A DNA stretch of 64,000 bases from positions 1 through 64,000 of the forward strand of contig JABCZC010000008.1 of assembly GCA_013289875.1 (NCBI GenBank), in the 5' to 3' direction. Source of the DNA: Acidobacteriota bacterium (GTDB taxonomy: Bacteria > Acidobacteriota > Terriglobia > Terriglobales > Acidobacteriaceae). How positions within the stretch are numbered: the first letter of the stretch is position 1; every line of letters starts with the position of its first letter. A program made the position numbers and the translations under genes. Positions 1-8,109 of this stretch are shown here, in pieces. The notes beneath the pieces were generated by a model. That model did no database searches. It was not told where the DNA came from and saw only the letters and a program-made list of their open reading frames with translations.

Positions 1-2
1 CG

Positions 3-359
3 CCCCTCGAAGTGGTGGACGCCTTCGAGAAGCAGGCCCTCGAAAAGAACCACATCGATCTCCACACCATCCCGCCCCGCTACCGTTCCAGCTACTTCTC
101 GCACATCTGGCAGAACGGATACGCCGCCGGTTACTACGCTTATCTCTGGGCCGAGATGCTGGACGACGACGCTTACCAGTGGTTTGTCGATCACGGAGGC
201 ATGACTCGCGCCAACGGCGACCGCTTCCGTCAGATGGTGCTCTCGCGCGGCAACACCGAAGACCTCGCCGAGATGTACAAGGCCTGGCTCGGAGCCGAAC
301 CCAGCGTTCAGCCCATGCTCAAATACCGCGGATTGGCGCCGCCGGGGAATTCGCAGTAG
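3..359 (+). CDS. dcp: M3-family peptidyl-dipeptidase (Dcp-like), C-terminal part
   Basis: C-terminal 118 residues of a zinc oligopeptidase of family M3 that removes dipeptides from peptide C-termini. The reading frame is open to the left edge, so the gene starts outside the window and the HExxH zinc motif is not seen. What is visible is the tyrosine- and glycine-rich substrate segment typical of Dcp: IPPRYRSSYFSHIW, then GYAAGYYAYLWAEML. In the family this segment lines the active-site cleft. The last residues (KYRGL) also match the usual Dcp end. The family is certain; periplasmic versus cytoplasmic location cannot be judged without the N-terminus. Confidence 0.9.
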   Translation, partial: PLEVVDAFEKQALEKNHIDLHTIPPRYRSSYFSHIWQNGYAAGYYAYLWAEMLDDDAYQWFVDHGGMTRANGDRFRQMVLSRGNTEDLAEMYKAWLGAEPSVQPMLKYRGLAPPGNSQ

Positions 360-388
360 GATCGAGCCGGTTCGACAGGAGACACAAT

Positions 389-649
389 ATGGCAGGCTGC
401 GATGCTCAAACGTTTTCAGGAGTGACTCAGGTACAGTTCACTTGTCTCGCGCAAAAGGCCCAATCATCGTTCGGCATTACGATCTCCACAAACAGTGGAA
501 CCCAGTCTAAAGATGGAGTCACGGTCCCCTGGAACTTTGATCCCAACGCTCAGACTCTCATCATTCAATGCAGCGATAAGCCGTTCTTTTTGTCGTGCGA
601 TACGATTCAGTCTCAACTTCAGAGCGCCGTCGACAGCTGCGCCGGTTGA
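389..649 (+). CDS. Small cysteine-containing hypothetical protein
   Basis: An 86-residue protein of no family I recognise. The ATG at 389 has a strong ribosome-binding site (AGGAG, about 8 nt upstream), which is the main reason for calling it; the frame extends further upstream only as a shadow of the peptidase gene. It starts MAGCDAQTF, has five cysteines, is rich in Ser, Thr and Gln, and lacks a signal peptide or membrane segment. Base composition is visibly more AT-rich than in the flanking genes, which may indicate transfer. It lies 29 nt after the peptidase stop and 45 nt before nadE, so it could be cotranscribed with either. Confidence 0.55.
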   Translation: MAGCDAQTFSGVTQVQFTCLAQKAQSSFGITISTNSGTQSKDGVTVPWNFDPNAQTLIIQCSDKPFFLSCDTIQSQLQSAVDSCAG

Positions 650-694
650 TGACCTGCCGTAGCTACGCCGCCCTGAATTGCTAAACTTAAAGCT

Positions 695-2341
695 GTGAAG
701 ATCGCGCTCGCCCAGATCAACCCCACCATCGGTGACTTTTGCGGCAACGCCCAGAAGATCCTCGATTTTACCCAGCGCGCCGAGCAGGGAAAAGCCGACC
801 TGGTCATCTTTCCCGAGCTCTGCGTCTGCGGCTACCCTCCCGCCGATCTTCTTGAGAAGCCGGCCTTCGTCGCGCGTGCCGGGCAGGTCGTTCAGGAAAT
901 CGCAGCGAAAACCGTAAACAGCCCAACCGCCATCATCTGCGGATACGTCACGCCCGCTCATCACGGCGCCGGCAAGCACGTAATGAACTCGGCCGCCCTG
1001 CTCCGCCACGGTCACGTCGAATTCGTCCAGTCGAAGATGCTTCTGCCTTTCTACGATGTCTTCGACGAGCAGCGCTACTTCGCTCCCGCGCACAAGCAGC
1101 GCCTCTTCTCGCTCGGCGGCGAACACGTCGCTCTTACCATTTGCGAAGACGCCTGGAACGACAAGAGCTTCTGGGAGAACCGTCTTTACAGCATCGATCC
1201 CATCGAAGAGCTTATGCGCGGAGGCGGCTCACTCGTTCTCAACATCTCTGCCTCGCCCTACTGGCGAGACAAGCGCGAAACTCGCCGTGAGATGCTCGCC
1301 GCCATCGCCCGCCGGCACGGCAAGCCCGTGCTCATGGTCAACCAGGTCGGCGGTAACGACAGCCTCGTCTTTGACGGATCCAGCCTCGCCCTCGGACGCG
1401 ATGGCCAGGTCATCGCGCAGGCCGCCTCATTCGAAGAAGATCTCATCTTCATCGACACCGAATCCCTCACCGGTGACATGCACCCGGAGACCGAGGACGA
1501 AGACGAAGCCATTTTTCAAGCCCTCGTTCTCGGCACCCGCGACTACGTCCGCAAGTGCGGATTCTCCCGCGCCATCATCGGTCTCAGCGGAGGGATCGAC
1601 TCCGCTCTCGTCGCCGCCATCGCCGTCGAAGCCCTCGGCAAGGAGAACGTCCTCGGCATCGGCATGCCCAGCCCTTATTCCTCCCAGGGCTCGATCGACG
1701 ACAGCCGGCGGCTCGCCGAAAACCTCGGCATCCGTTTCGAAGTCGTCCCCATTAGTCCGCTCTTCTCTGAATACAACCAAGCCCTCGCGCCTATCTTCAC
1801 CGGCCTCCAGCCCGACACCACCGAGGAGAACATCCAATCGCGCATCCGAGGCAACCTGCTCATGGCGCTCTCCAACAAGTTCAACTCGCTCGTGCTCACC
1901 ACCGGCAACAAGAGCGAAATGTCCACCGGCTACTGCACTCTCTACGGCGATATGGTCGGAGCCCTCGCCGTCATTGGTGACGTCGTCAAGACCGAGGTCT
2001 ATGCCCTCTGCCGTCATCTCAACCGTGAGCGCGAAATCATTCCCACGTCCATCCTCGACAAGGCGCCCTCCGCTGAGCTCCGCCCCAATCAAAAGGATAC
2101 CGACTCGCTCCCGCCCTACAACGTCCTCGATCCCATCCTCGAGGCTTACGTCGAACGCTACGAAACTCCCGAGCACATCGCCGCCGCTCTCAACGTCGAT
2201 ATCGAACTCGTCCGTCGCGTCGTCAAACTCGTGGAGCGCAGCGAATACAAGCGCCAGCAGGCCGCCCCCGTCTTGAAAGTCACCACTAAGGCCTTCGGCA
2301 TGGGACGCCGCTTTCCCATCGCCGTCAAGGTTCAGGTATAA
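695..2341 (+). CDS. nadE: Glutamine-dependent NAD+ synthetase
   Basis: A 548-residue two-domain enzyme that amidates deamido-NAD (NaAD) to NAD using ATP, with glutamine as ammonia donor. The N-terminal carbon-nitrogen hydrolase domain (about residues 1-260) carries the nitrilase-type triad Glu41 (FPELC), Lys114 (QSKMLLPF) and Cys150 (LTICEDAW). The C-terminal synthetase domain has the ATP pyrophosphatase P-loop SGGIDSA at 298-304 and the TTGNKSE motif. The length matches the glutamine-hydrolysing class rather than the short ammonia-dependent class. The start is GTG at 695, where the conserved KIALAQINP begins; no better in-frame start lies nearby. Cytoplasmic housekeeping enzyme; all key residues are present. 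Confidence 0.97.
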   Translation: MKIALAQINPTIGDFCGNAQKILDFTQRAEQGKADLVIFPELCVCGYPPADLLEKPAFVARAGQVVQEIAAKTVNSPTAIICGYVTPAHHGAGKHVMNSAALLRHGHVEFVQSKMLLPFYDVFDEQRYFAPAHKQRLFSLGGEHVALTICEDAWNDKSFWENRLYSIDPIEELMRGGGSLVLNISASPYWRDKRETRREMLAAIARRHGKPVLMVNQVGGNDSLVFDGSSLALGRDGQVIAQAASFEEDLIFIDTESLTGDMHPETEDEDEAIFQALVLGTRDYVRKCGFSRAIIGLSGGIDSALVAAIAVEALGKENVLGIGMPSPYSSQGSIDDSRRLAENLGIRFEVVPISPLFSEYNQALAPIFTGLQPDTTEENIQSRIRGNLLMALSNKFNSLVLTTGNKSEMSTGYCTLYGDMVGALAVIGDVVKTEVYALCRHLNREREIIPTSILDKAPSAELRPNQKDTDSLPPYNVLDPILEAYVERYETPEHIAAALNVDIELVRRVVKLVERSEYKRQQAAPVLKVTTKAFGMGRRFPIAVKVQV

Positions 2342-2368
2342 GCAAACCAAAAGCTCGAAAGGGAATTG

Positions 2369-3364
2369 ATGCAACTTCGTTCTGGAATCCATAGAGCCGT
2401 GGCCGCCCTTGTGCTGGCCGCCGCCACCTCCATCCCAGCCCTCGCGCAGGAGCCCGGCAGCAAGCCCGAAATGCCTTCCGCGCCCGTCGCGCCATCCGCA
2501 CCCAGGTTCCCGACGCCGGACCCCAAAAACTTCACCGCCGCCTCGCCCACCCGCGCCACCGTCGAAGCCTTCCTCAAAGCTTCCTGGGGATACGACGCCG
2601 ACCGCGTCTACTCGGTGCAAGCCATCCAGAACACCGCCGCGCCTGGCATCAGCAAGGTGACCGTCTTCGTCGCGCAAAAGAGCAATCCCAACCCGCAGCA
2701 GGTCGCCACGCTCGCGTTCTACGTTACGCCTGATGGCAAGCACCTCATCTCCAGCGATCTCAGCATGCTGGTTTTCGGCGACCATCCTTACGCCGACGCC
2801 CGCCGCATCCTCTCCACGCGCGCCGACGGACCCAGCCGCGGCTCTGCCGACAAGAAATTCGAATTCGTCGAGTTCGCCGACTTCCAGTGCCCGCACTGCA
2901 AGAAAGTCCAGCCCATCATCGACCGCCTCCTCACCGACTTCCCCCAGGCGCACTTCATCTTTGAAAACTTCCCGCTCACCGCTCTTCACTCTGAGGCCTA
3001 CAAGGCGGCTACTTATAGTGTCTGCGTCGCCCAGCAGTCCGGCAACGAGGCCTTCTTCAAATTCGTCGACGCCGTCTTCGCCGCGCAGGACGGCCTCACG
3101 CCGCAGACCTCTGACGCCACCCTCGCCGACGCTGTCACCAAGGTCGGTCTCGACCCCGCGAAGGTTGGATCCTGCTCCTACACTGCGGTCGCCAAGGGAC
3201 CCGTCGACGCCTCCATCAAGCTCGGCCAGGACATCGACGTGAACCAGACCCCCATGCTCTTCGTCAACGGCCGCCAGGTTCCCATCGGCGAAGTCGCCAA
3301 CAACGACATCCCCTATGAAACCCTGAAGCAGATCGTCACCTACCAGCTCTCGCTCGATCAATAG
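2369..3364 (+). CDS. Secreted DsbA-like thioredoxin-fold protein
   Basis: A 331-residue exported protein with a thioredoxin-fold domain of the DsbA/DsbG (Thioredoxin_4) type. Residues 1-27 form a signal peptide ending ALAQ, followed by a proline-rich linker and a region of about 100 residues that I do not recognise. The redox domain begins near residue 160, with active-site CPHC at 174-177 inside FADFQCPHCKK; a cis-proline loop (NQTPMLFVNG) follows near residue 290. The family forms or isomerises disulfides in the periplasm. TTG at 2366 is an alternative start, but ATG at 2369 has AAGGGA upstream. It lies 27 nt behind nadE. The partner and direction of electron flow cannot be inferred. Confidence 0.85.
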   Translation: MQLRSGIHRAVAALVLAAATSIPALAQEPGSKPEMPSAPVAPSAPRFPTPDPKNFTAASPTRATVEAFLKASWGYDADRVYSVQAIQNTAAPGISKVTVFVAQKSNPNPQQVATLAFYVTPDGKHLISSDLSMLVFGDHPYADARRILSTRADGPSRGSADKKFEFVEFADFQCPHCKKVQPIIDRLLTDFPQAHFIFENFPLTALHSEAYKAATYSVCVAQQSGNEAFFKFVDAVFAAQDGLTPQTSDATLADAVTKVGLDPAKVGSCSYTAVAKGPVDASIKLGQDIDVNQTPMLFVNGRQVPIGEVANNDIPYETLKQIVTYQLSLDQ

Positions 3365-3388
3365 AGGACGACCAATAGGAGGCTCTCC

Positions 3389-3790
3389 ATGAGCGATACC
3401 CGAAAGACCACCATTGCCCCCATGCTTTCGGTCCGCGGCGGCGCCCGGGCGGTGGACTTCTACAAAGCTGCCTTCGGAGCCACCGAGTTGTTCCGCATTG
3501 ACGCCGAGGATGGGGCGGTCGTCGCCCAGTTGTCCGTGGACGGAGCCGAATTCTGGCTTGCCGACGAGTCGCCGGAGCACTTCAACTTCAGCCCCGAGTC
3601 ACTCGGAGGCGGGACTGTGCGGATGATACTGACCGTCGAAGATCCCGATGCCGCCTTCGATCGCGCCGTCGCCGCGGGAGCCAGAATACTGTGGCCCGTC
3701 GCCAATCAACATGGCTGGCGCCTGGGACGCATCGTCGATCCTTTCGGTCACCATTGGGAAATCGGCAAACCCCTGCGCGAAGGCTCTTGA
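3389..3790 (+). CDS. VOC-superfamily (glyoxalase/PhnB-like) protein
   Basis: A 133-residue single-module vicinal-oxygen-chelate protein. It opens with APMLSVRGGARAVDFYKAAF and ends with DPFGHHWEIGKP, the paired beta-alpha-beta-beta-beta signatures of the PhnB/YP_glyoxalase type. Members bind a divalent metal and act as lyases, isomerases, dioxygenases or drug-binding proteins, so the substrate cannot be named. A perfect AGGAGG at 3377-3382 fixes the ATG at 3389. It follows the thioredoxin-fold gene by 24 nt and may share its transcript. Cytoplasmic; no signal peptide. Confidence 0.85.
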   Translation: MSDTRKTTIAPMLSVRGGARAVDFYKAAFGATELFRIDAEDGAVVAQLSVDGAEFWLADESPEHFNFSPESLGGGTVRMILTVEDPDAAFDRAVAAGARILWPVANQHGWRLGRIVDPFGHHWEIGKPLREGS

Positions 3791-3823
3791 AGCTGCCGGA
3801 AATAAAATCGGCTCTGGATACTC

Positions 3824-4249
3824 ATGACCGACCCCTACAATCTGCAGCGCTTTGTCGACGCTCAGAAGACTGTCTACGACCGGGCCTGCTCCGAGCTGCG
3901 CCAAGGTCGCAAGACCAGTCACTGGATGTGGTTCATCTTTCCCCAGCTGAAGGGTCTGGGTTTCAGCGAGACCGCTCAAAGATTCGCGATCTCATCGATC
4001 GAAGAAGCAGAAGCTTTTCTGGCCCACCCGACCTTAGGTCCCAGGCTGAACGAGTGCGCCGAATTGGTCGCCCTCGTCGAGGGTCAAACGGCGAGCGAAA
4101 TATTCGGCTATCCCGACGACCTGAAGTTCCGATCCTGCATGACGCTCTTCGCCCACGCAACGTCGGAAAACGCAGTCTTCCGGCAGGCTCTCAACAAATA
4201 TTTCAGTGGCGAATTCGATCCCGCAACACTCAAGCTGCTCCAACAATAG
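3824..4249 (+). CDS. DUF1810 family protein
   Basis: A 141-residue protein that matches the DUF1810 family over its whole length: it begins DPYNLQRFVDAQ, then has SHWMWFIFPQLKGLG and ends DLKFRSCMTLFAHA. The family is widespread in bacteria and fungi, small, all-alpha, cytoplasmic, and has no established activity. The ATG at 3824 begins the conserved block. It is separated from the preceding VOC gene by 33 nt and ends in a convergent intergenic region facing another VOC gene. Nothing in the neighbourhood suggests a role. Confidence 0.85.
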   Translation: MTDPYNLQRFVDAQKTVYDRACSELRQGRKTSHWMWFIFPQLKGLGFSETAQRFAISSIEEAEAFLAHPTLGPRLNECAELVALVEGQTASEIFGYPDDLKFRSCMTLFAHATSENAVFRQALNKYFSGEFDPATLKLLQQ

Positions 4250-4279
4250 AGAGGTCGAGGTAAATTTCTCACGCGAGGT

Positions 4280-4325
4280 TGTCATCCTGAGCGGAGGCTG
4301 CGTTAGCAGCCGAAGTCGAAGGATC
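4280..4325 (+). repeat. Dispersed GTCATCCTGAGC-type intergenic repeat
   Basis: The segment begins TTGTCATCCTGAGCGGAGG and ends GAAGTCGAAGGATC, a phrase that resembles a dispersed palindromic repeat I associate with intergenic regions of several bacterial phyla. Only one full copy is visible here; a partial relative (GCTGTCATCCCGG) occurs near 14111-14123 in another convergent gap. Its function is unknown. Confidence 0.45.
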
Positions 4326-4351
4326 CGCTTTTACCTTCGATCCGACGGTGG

Positions 4352-4377
4352 CCCACTCAAGCCTTGGCTCGAGTGGG
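4352..4377. terminator. Hairpin between convergent genes
   Basis: Arms CCCACTCAAGCC and GGCTCGAGTGGG (one mismatch) meet around a two-base centre, between the stop codons of the DUF1810 gene and the facing VOC gene. No T-tract follows on either strand, so it may be a transcript-end stabilising hairpin rather than an intrinsic terminator. Confidence 0.4.
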
Positions 4378-4393
4378 AGAAGTGATGGGATCA

Positions 4394-4708
4394 TCAAACC
4401 GTCAAGTTATAGATCAACCCAAACGGATCCTTGACGTAACACCTCGGAAACGCCGGCTGATCCTTGACGATCTGGCAACCGTTCTCAACGAGACGCGCTT
4501 TGGCTTCCTCCACACTGCCCACCGTTACCTCCAGCACCGGTCCCAGCGCCGGACCTCGCTCGATAAACAGGTTGATGTGCTTTCCATGCAGGCTGATCAT
4601 CGGCGTCTCGCCGGTAATCTCAAACCCAAGCTGCTCGACGTAGAAAGCCGCCGCCTTTGCCGGGTGTTCCGCCTGAATCAAAATATCTGTACCGAAACTG
4701 TTTGCCAT
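4394..4708 (-). CDS. VOC-superfamily protein
   Basis: A 104-residue single glyoxalase/bleomycin-resistance-like module. It begins MANSFGTDILIQAEHPAKAA, continues FYVEQLGFEITG and ends RCYVKDPFGLIYNL, the usual arrangement of this fold. It is shorter than and only distantly similar to the VOC protein at 3389. Substrate unknown; metal ligands cannot be assigned with confidence. It lies 10 nt downstream of the SET-domain gene on the same strand, so the two are probably cotranscribed. Confidence 0.8.
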   Translation of the reverse strand: MANSFGTDILIQAEHPAKAAAFYVEQLGFEITGETPMISLHGKHINLFIERGPALGPVLEVTVGSVEEAKARLVENGCQIVKDQPAFPRCYVKDPFGLIYNLTV

Positions 4709-4718
4709 TTTCTGACCC

Positions 4719-5210
4719 TCACGTTCGAGCCCTCTTCTTACCCGCAGCCTTTCTATTCAGCGCCTTCTTTGCCGAAGCCCGTTTCGCCGCGCGTGCCCGG
4801 CGCTTCAGTTCTTCCGACGAATACATCGACTTGCGGCAATTCTCTGCGCCGCAATTGCACAGGGCCTCGTCATCGTCGCCGTCATACAGGTTGTAATCGT
4901 AGGTTAGTTCTTCCCCCGCAGCGATATCGCGGAGCGCCTTCACCCACACCTTGCCTCTCACCTCGCCCGTTTCGCAATTCGGATCGCACGAGTGATTGAT
5001 GAACATCGCGATGCCGTGTCCGTCGATTACCTTCGATCCATTGCCCAACCCGAAGAGGTACGTCGTCGGTGAATCGCGATACTTCTCGTCCGCCGCCTCC
5101 TTTGAGATGTGCGGCCCGGTGTACTCGACGATGCGCGAACGCTTCCTGATCGGCTCCGTCGTATAGCAGCCGGCGGCATGGATTTGAGAGGAACGAATGA
5201 TCAATGTCAT
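4719..5210 (-). CDS. SET-domain protein (putative protein lysine methyltransferase)
   Basis: A 163-residue protein that is nearly all SET domain. The S-adenosylmethionine-binding/pseudoknot motif is present (FINHSCDPNC, residues 70-79), followed by the catalytic ELTYDYN (101-107). A compact post-SET cluster follows, CNCGAENCR, with Cys118, Cys120 and Cys125, which in eukaryotic enzymes binds zinc with the NHSCxPNC cysteine. The tail (about 133-163) is almost only Lys, Arg and Ala, resembling a DNA- or chromatin-binding tail. SET proteins methylate lysines; bacterial examples are known but their substrates are mostly undefined. It is divergent from the TPR gene at 5298. Confidence 0.88.
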   Translation of the reverse strand: MTLIIRSSQIHAAGCYTTEPIRKRSRIVEYTGPHISKEAADEKYRDSPTTYLFGLGNGSKVIDGHGIAMFINHSCDPNCETGEVRGKVWVKALRDIAAGEELTYDYNLYDGDDDEALCNCGAENCRKSMYSSEELKRRARAAKRASAKKALNRKAAGKKRART

Positions 5211-5297
5211 GGTGAGGAAGGAGTTTTCTCGCCGAGTATAACAACTCCCGCGCAGCTATTTTCGTGTCAAACGGGTCTAAAATAGGAGGAGACGATC

Positions 5298-5996
5298 ATG
5301 CGCATTCCAGCTCATATCCTTGCCCTGCTGCTCGTGGCGATTTCTTGCCCTGCGCAACAGCAGTCGCAAAATGGGCAGCAAACGCAGGATGCGCAGCAGC
5401 AGTCGCAGAGCTCGTCCCAAAGCCAGGATCAAAGCCAGTCGCAAAGTTCGTCGCCGGACAAGTCTCAGCCCGCGCCCACCGAGCGAAAGCGGCTGCCGCT
5501 CGGCAAGCAGCCTACCGCCGCCGACGAGAATCCTTTTCCGGAAGACATTTCGAAGAAGGCCGCCACGGCTGCGGGCAACGCCGCTCCCGACGCACCTGCC
5601 TCCCCCGCTGCGCCGAAGCCGGATGAACCCTACTCCTCGAGCCGCACGAAACTGCAGAACATCGATGGAGCGGACGACAGCGAGAGCCGCATCTCCGACG
5701 GCGCCGGCGGATACATCCACAATCCGAAGCTCGGCGATCAGGACGTAAAGGTGGGCGGCTTCTATCTCACCCGCCACGACTACAAGGGAGCCTACGATCG
5801 CTTCAAGGAGGCTACCAAGGTGGCCCCTGAGAACGCCGACGCCGTCTTTGGACTGGCCGAGGCCGCGCGCGGGCTGAAGCTTGACGCCGAAGCCGCCGAC
5901 AACTACCGCGTCTACCTCGATGCCGTCCCGGACGGTGCAAAGGCGAAGGCTGCCCGCAAGGCTCTCGCCGAGCTGGGTTCCGGCCCGAAGAAATAG
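5298..5996 (+). CDS. Exported TPR-containing protein with Gln/Ser-rich N-terminus
   Basis: A 232-residue protein. Residues 1-18 form a short signal peptide ending AISCPA; the Cys may be a lipoprotein anchor, although the box (AISC) is not ideal, so signal peptidase I cleavage is also possible. Residues 20-60 are a low-complexity Gln/Ser tract, then a disordered Pro/Ala linker, then a helical C-terminal region (about 145-228) with tetratricopeptide-like repeats (YDRFKEATKVAPENADAVFG). TPRs mediate protein contacts; the partner is unknown. AGGAGG lies 7 nt before the ATG. The gene stands alone between a divergent SET gene and a convergent membrane-protein gene. Confidence 0.75.
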   Translation: MRIPAHILALLLVAISCPAQQQSQNGQQTQDAQQQSQSSSQSQDQSQSQSSSPDKSQPAPTERKRLPLGKQPTAADENPFPEDISKKAATAAGNAAPDAPASPAAPKPDEPYSSSRTKLQNIDGADDSESRISDGAGGYIHNPKLGDQDVKVGGFYLTRHDYKGAYDRFKEATKVAPENADAVFGLAEAARGLKLDAEAADNYRVYLDAVPDGAKAKAARKALAELGSGPKK

Positions 5997-6003
5997 CCGC
6001 TTC

Positions 6004-6567
6004 TCAGTAGAATTTCTGTTGCAGCAGCTCCACCAGGTAAATCAGCGCCAGTGGAACCAGCACCAGATTTCGCACTACCGACACAAAGGCCCTTTGCCGG
6101 TCTGCTTCGCGCAGCGCGTCCAGCCGCGCTAGTCCCCTCGCCATCCATACCAGCGCATAGTTCAGCAGCAGAAACGCCGCAGCGAACAATGTGAGCTCCC
6201 ACAACACGATATGCAGATGTTGTCCCAGGTAAGCGCCAAGGTGCTGCAGAGAGTTCTGCATCGCGTAGTTGTCGGAAAAACGAAACCAAAACGTCCGCCA
6301 TCTCTCCGGCGTGAGCACCACCCACAGCGCGCCAATGCATAGCAGGACTCGCCAGACCGTCAGCACCGCTTCCAGCAGCGTCAGCCGCCAGCGCGGAATC
6401 GGTTCGGCGTGCAGCAGCAGATACGCCCGCTCCGCCGCCGGCACCGCCGAGCAGACGAGCACCGCCAGCGGATGACGGGCCACCACCATCCCCGTTTGCG
6501 CCCAGAATTCCCCGCTGTTCTGCCAAGCCCTTGGAAAACCAGTCGGGGCAATATCCCAAAGAATCAC
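6004..6567 (-). CDS. Hypothetical membrane protein
   Basis: A 187-residue protein with no family I recognise. Hydrophobic stretches suggest about four membrane segments (near residues 28-50, 65-88, 118-142 and 165-182), separated by Arg/Trp-rich loops such as TPERWRTFWFRF. The hydrophobicity pattern and the clean frame support it as real; antisense frames covering the same interval lack such structure. It converges on the TPR gene with a 7-nt gap. Function unknown. Confidence 0.6.
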   Translation of the reverse strand: MILWDIAPTGFPRAWQNSGEFWAQTGMVVARHPLAVLVCSAVPAAERAYLLLHAEPIPRWRLTLLEAVLTVWRVLLCIGALWVVLTPERWRTFWFRFSDNYAMQNSLQHLGAYLGQHLHIVLWELTLFAAAFLLLNYALVWMARGLARLDALREADRQRAFVSVVRNLVLVPLALIYLVELLQQKFY

Positions 6568-6668
6568 TCCGAAGTCCTCTTATCCTCTGTGTAGATGTGT
6601 GAATTCTCGCACAGCATCATACCGCCCACTCGCGCTATAGTGATGGCGTCGAGGATTCAGGGGCTGTC

Positions 6669-7214
6669 ATGCACGCAATCTTCCAAGATATCCACCGGCT
6701 CTACCGCGCAGGCCTCGCTGGGAAGGATTGCGCGGCTTGCCAGCTTCGCCCTGCACATTCTCGCGATGGAAAAGAGGCCGCCTGGAGCACGCAGGAGGTC
6801 GTCGAGCACCTGGTGCTCACGTATCGCAACACCGGTGCTCTAATGGATCGCTATATCGAGCGAAATGCTCCCACCCAGCGCCGTCCCCATCTAAAGCACC
6901 GGGCCTTGCAGCTTCTCGTGATCCGTTGCGGCGGATTCCCCCGCGGCGTGCGGGCCCCCGAGGCGGTCGTGCCCGGCAAGACCGACCTGCCGGCAATGAC
7001 CGGAGACGAACTCAGTGCCTGGATGAAAACGGAACTGGAAAATCTGGACGCGAAGCTCGACAAATGCAGCCAGCTATTCGGAAAACAATCCTTCGCGCCG
7101 CACTTCATTTTCGGGCCGCTGACTACGGAACAATGGCGTCGCTTCCACTTCGTTCACGCCAGGCATCATCTCAAGCAGCTCAAACGGATTCGCAAGCAGA
7201 CGGCAGCGGCTTGA
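6669..7214 (+). CDS. DUF1569/DinB-like protein
   Basis: A 181-residue, four-helix-bundle-type protein. The C-terminal FHFVHARHHLKQLKRI is the hallmark of the DUF1569 branch of the DinB/YfiT superfamily, whose histidines bind a metal in related proteins; an N-terminal histidine in VVEHLVLTYRN would be the partner ligand. Related proteins act as metal-dependent thiol-S-transferases or have no known role. The ATG at 6669 starts the helical core. It converges with the prepilin peptidase gene with a 10-nt gap. Confidence 0.7.
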   Translation: MHAIFQDIHRLYRAGLAGKDCAACQLRPAHSRDGKEAAWSTQEVVEHLVLTYRNTGALMDRYIERNAPTQRRPHLKHRALQLLVIRCGGFPRGVRAPEAVVPGKTDLPAMTGDELSAWMKTELENLDAKLDKCSQLFGKQSFAPHFIFGPLTTEQWRRFHFVHARHHLKQLKRIRKQTAAA

Positions 7215-7224
7215 GCTCAACGCG

Positions 7225-8085
7225 TCATCTGAAGAATCCCAAATACCAACCCACCGTCGCCTGCCCCTCGAACACCGCATAGATCGTCGCCGCGCACAAG
7301 AACGACCCCAGCGGAATCCGCGCCTGGGTCCCGCCTTCGCCTCTACGCAATCCCATCCAGAGAACCCCATACAGCGCCGCCCCCACTACCGCCAGAAAAA
7401 ACACCAGCAACGTGTTCGCCGGACCCAGCCACGCCGCGATCATCGCGAAGAGCTTGGCATCGCCGAAACCCATGCCTTCACGCCGCCGCACCAGCCAGTA
7501 AAGCCAGCGAATCGTCAGGATCAGGGCCGTCGCGCATACTGCCCAGCCCAGCGACACGCCCGCGCAGCGCAACCGCGCCAGCCAGCCGTCCGGACACATC
7601 ACCGCGCTGTAAAGCACACCTAAGACGATTCCCGGCAGCGTGAACGTATTCGGCAGAAGCAGCGTCTCGGCGTCCATCGCCGCCAGTCCCAGCGCAAGGA
7701 AGCAGAACACGGCCATTCCCACGGCCTCGACCGAGACCCCGAACTCCAGCCAGCACAGCACCCACAGGGCTGCCGTTGCCAACTCGATCGCCGGATAGCG
7801 CCACGAGATCCGCACTCCGCAATCGCGGCATCGTCCCCACAGCACCAGAAAGCTCAGCAGCGGGACATTGTCCATCGCCCTAATCGGCGCCCCGCAATCC
7901 GGACACATCGATCGCGGACTTACCACCGACTCATGCCGAGGCAGCCGCGCAATGCACACATTCAAAAAGCTGCCGAAGACTAGCCCCAGCAGCCCGCAAA
8001 TAATACCCGCCAGTAAATTCAAACCTTGCACCAGAGGTTCATGATCCGCATCTGCGGCAGTATACCCGCTGATCCGGCCCCTCAC
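7225..8085 (-). CDS. pilD: Prepilin peptidase / N-methyltransferase (PilD/GspO family)
   Basis: A polytopic inner-membrane aspartyl protease that cleaves the leader of type IV prepilins or type II secretion pseudopilins and methylates the new N-terminus. The N-terminal domain has GLVFGSFLNVCIARLP and two CxxC pairs (CPDC and CRDC), the zinc-type methyltransferase portion. The catalytic aspartates are in AAMDAETLLLPN and in the diagnostic GFGDAKL (GxGD). About seven to eight membrane segments follow. The start is uncertain: GTG at 8085 gives 286 residues, whereas GTG at 8031 begins close to the first membrane helix and fits the usual family N-terminus better. No pilin genes are present in the window. 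Confidence 0.92.
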   Translation of the reverse strand: MRGRISGYTAADADHEPLVQGLNLLAGIICGLLGLVFGSFLNVCIARLPRHESVVSPRSMCPDCGAPIRAMDNVPLLSFLVLWGRCRDCGVRISWRYPAIELATAALWVLCWLEFGVSVEAVGMAVFCFLALGLAAMDAETLLLPNTFTLPGIVLGVLYSAVMCPDGWLARLRCAGVSLGWAVCATALILTIRWLYWLVRRREGMGFGDAKLFAMIAAWLGPANTLLVFFLAVVGAALYGVLWMGLRRGEGGTQARIPLGSFLCAATIYAVFEGQATVGWYLGFFR

Positions 8086-8109
8086 CCGCTATCCGGTAAA
8101 CTGTATGCG

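Noticed and set aside
1427-3580. 717-codon minus-strand open frame across nadE and the thioredoxin-fold gene
   Set aside because: It is antisense to two well-recognised genes, has low-complexity Gly/Asp/Glu/Val composition typical of high-GC shadow frames and no domain.
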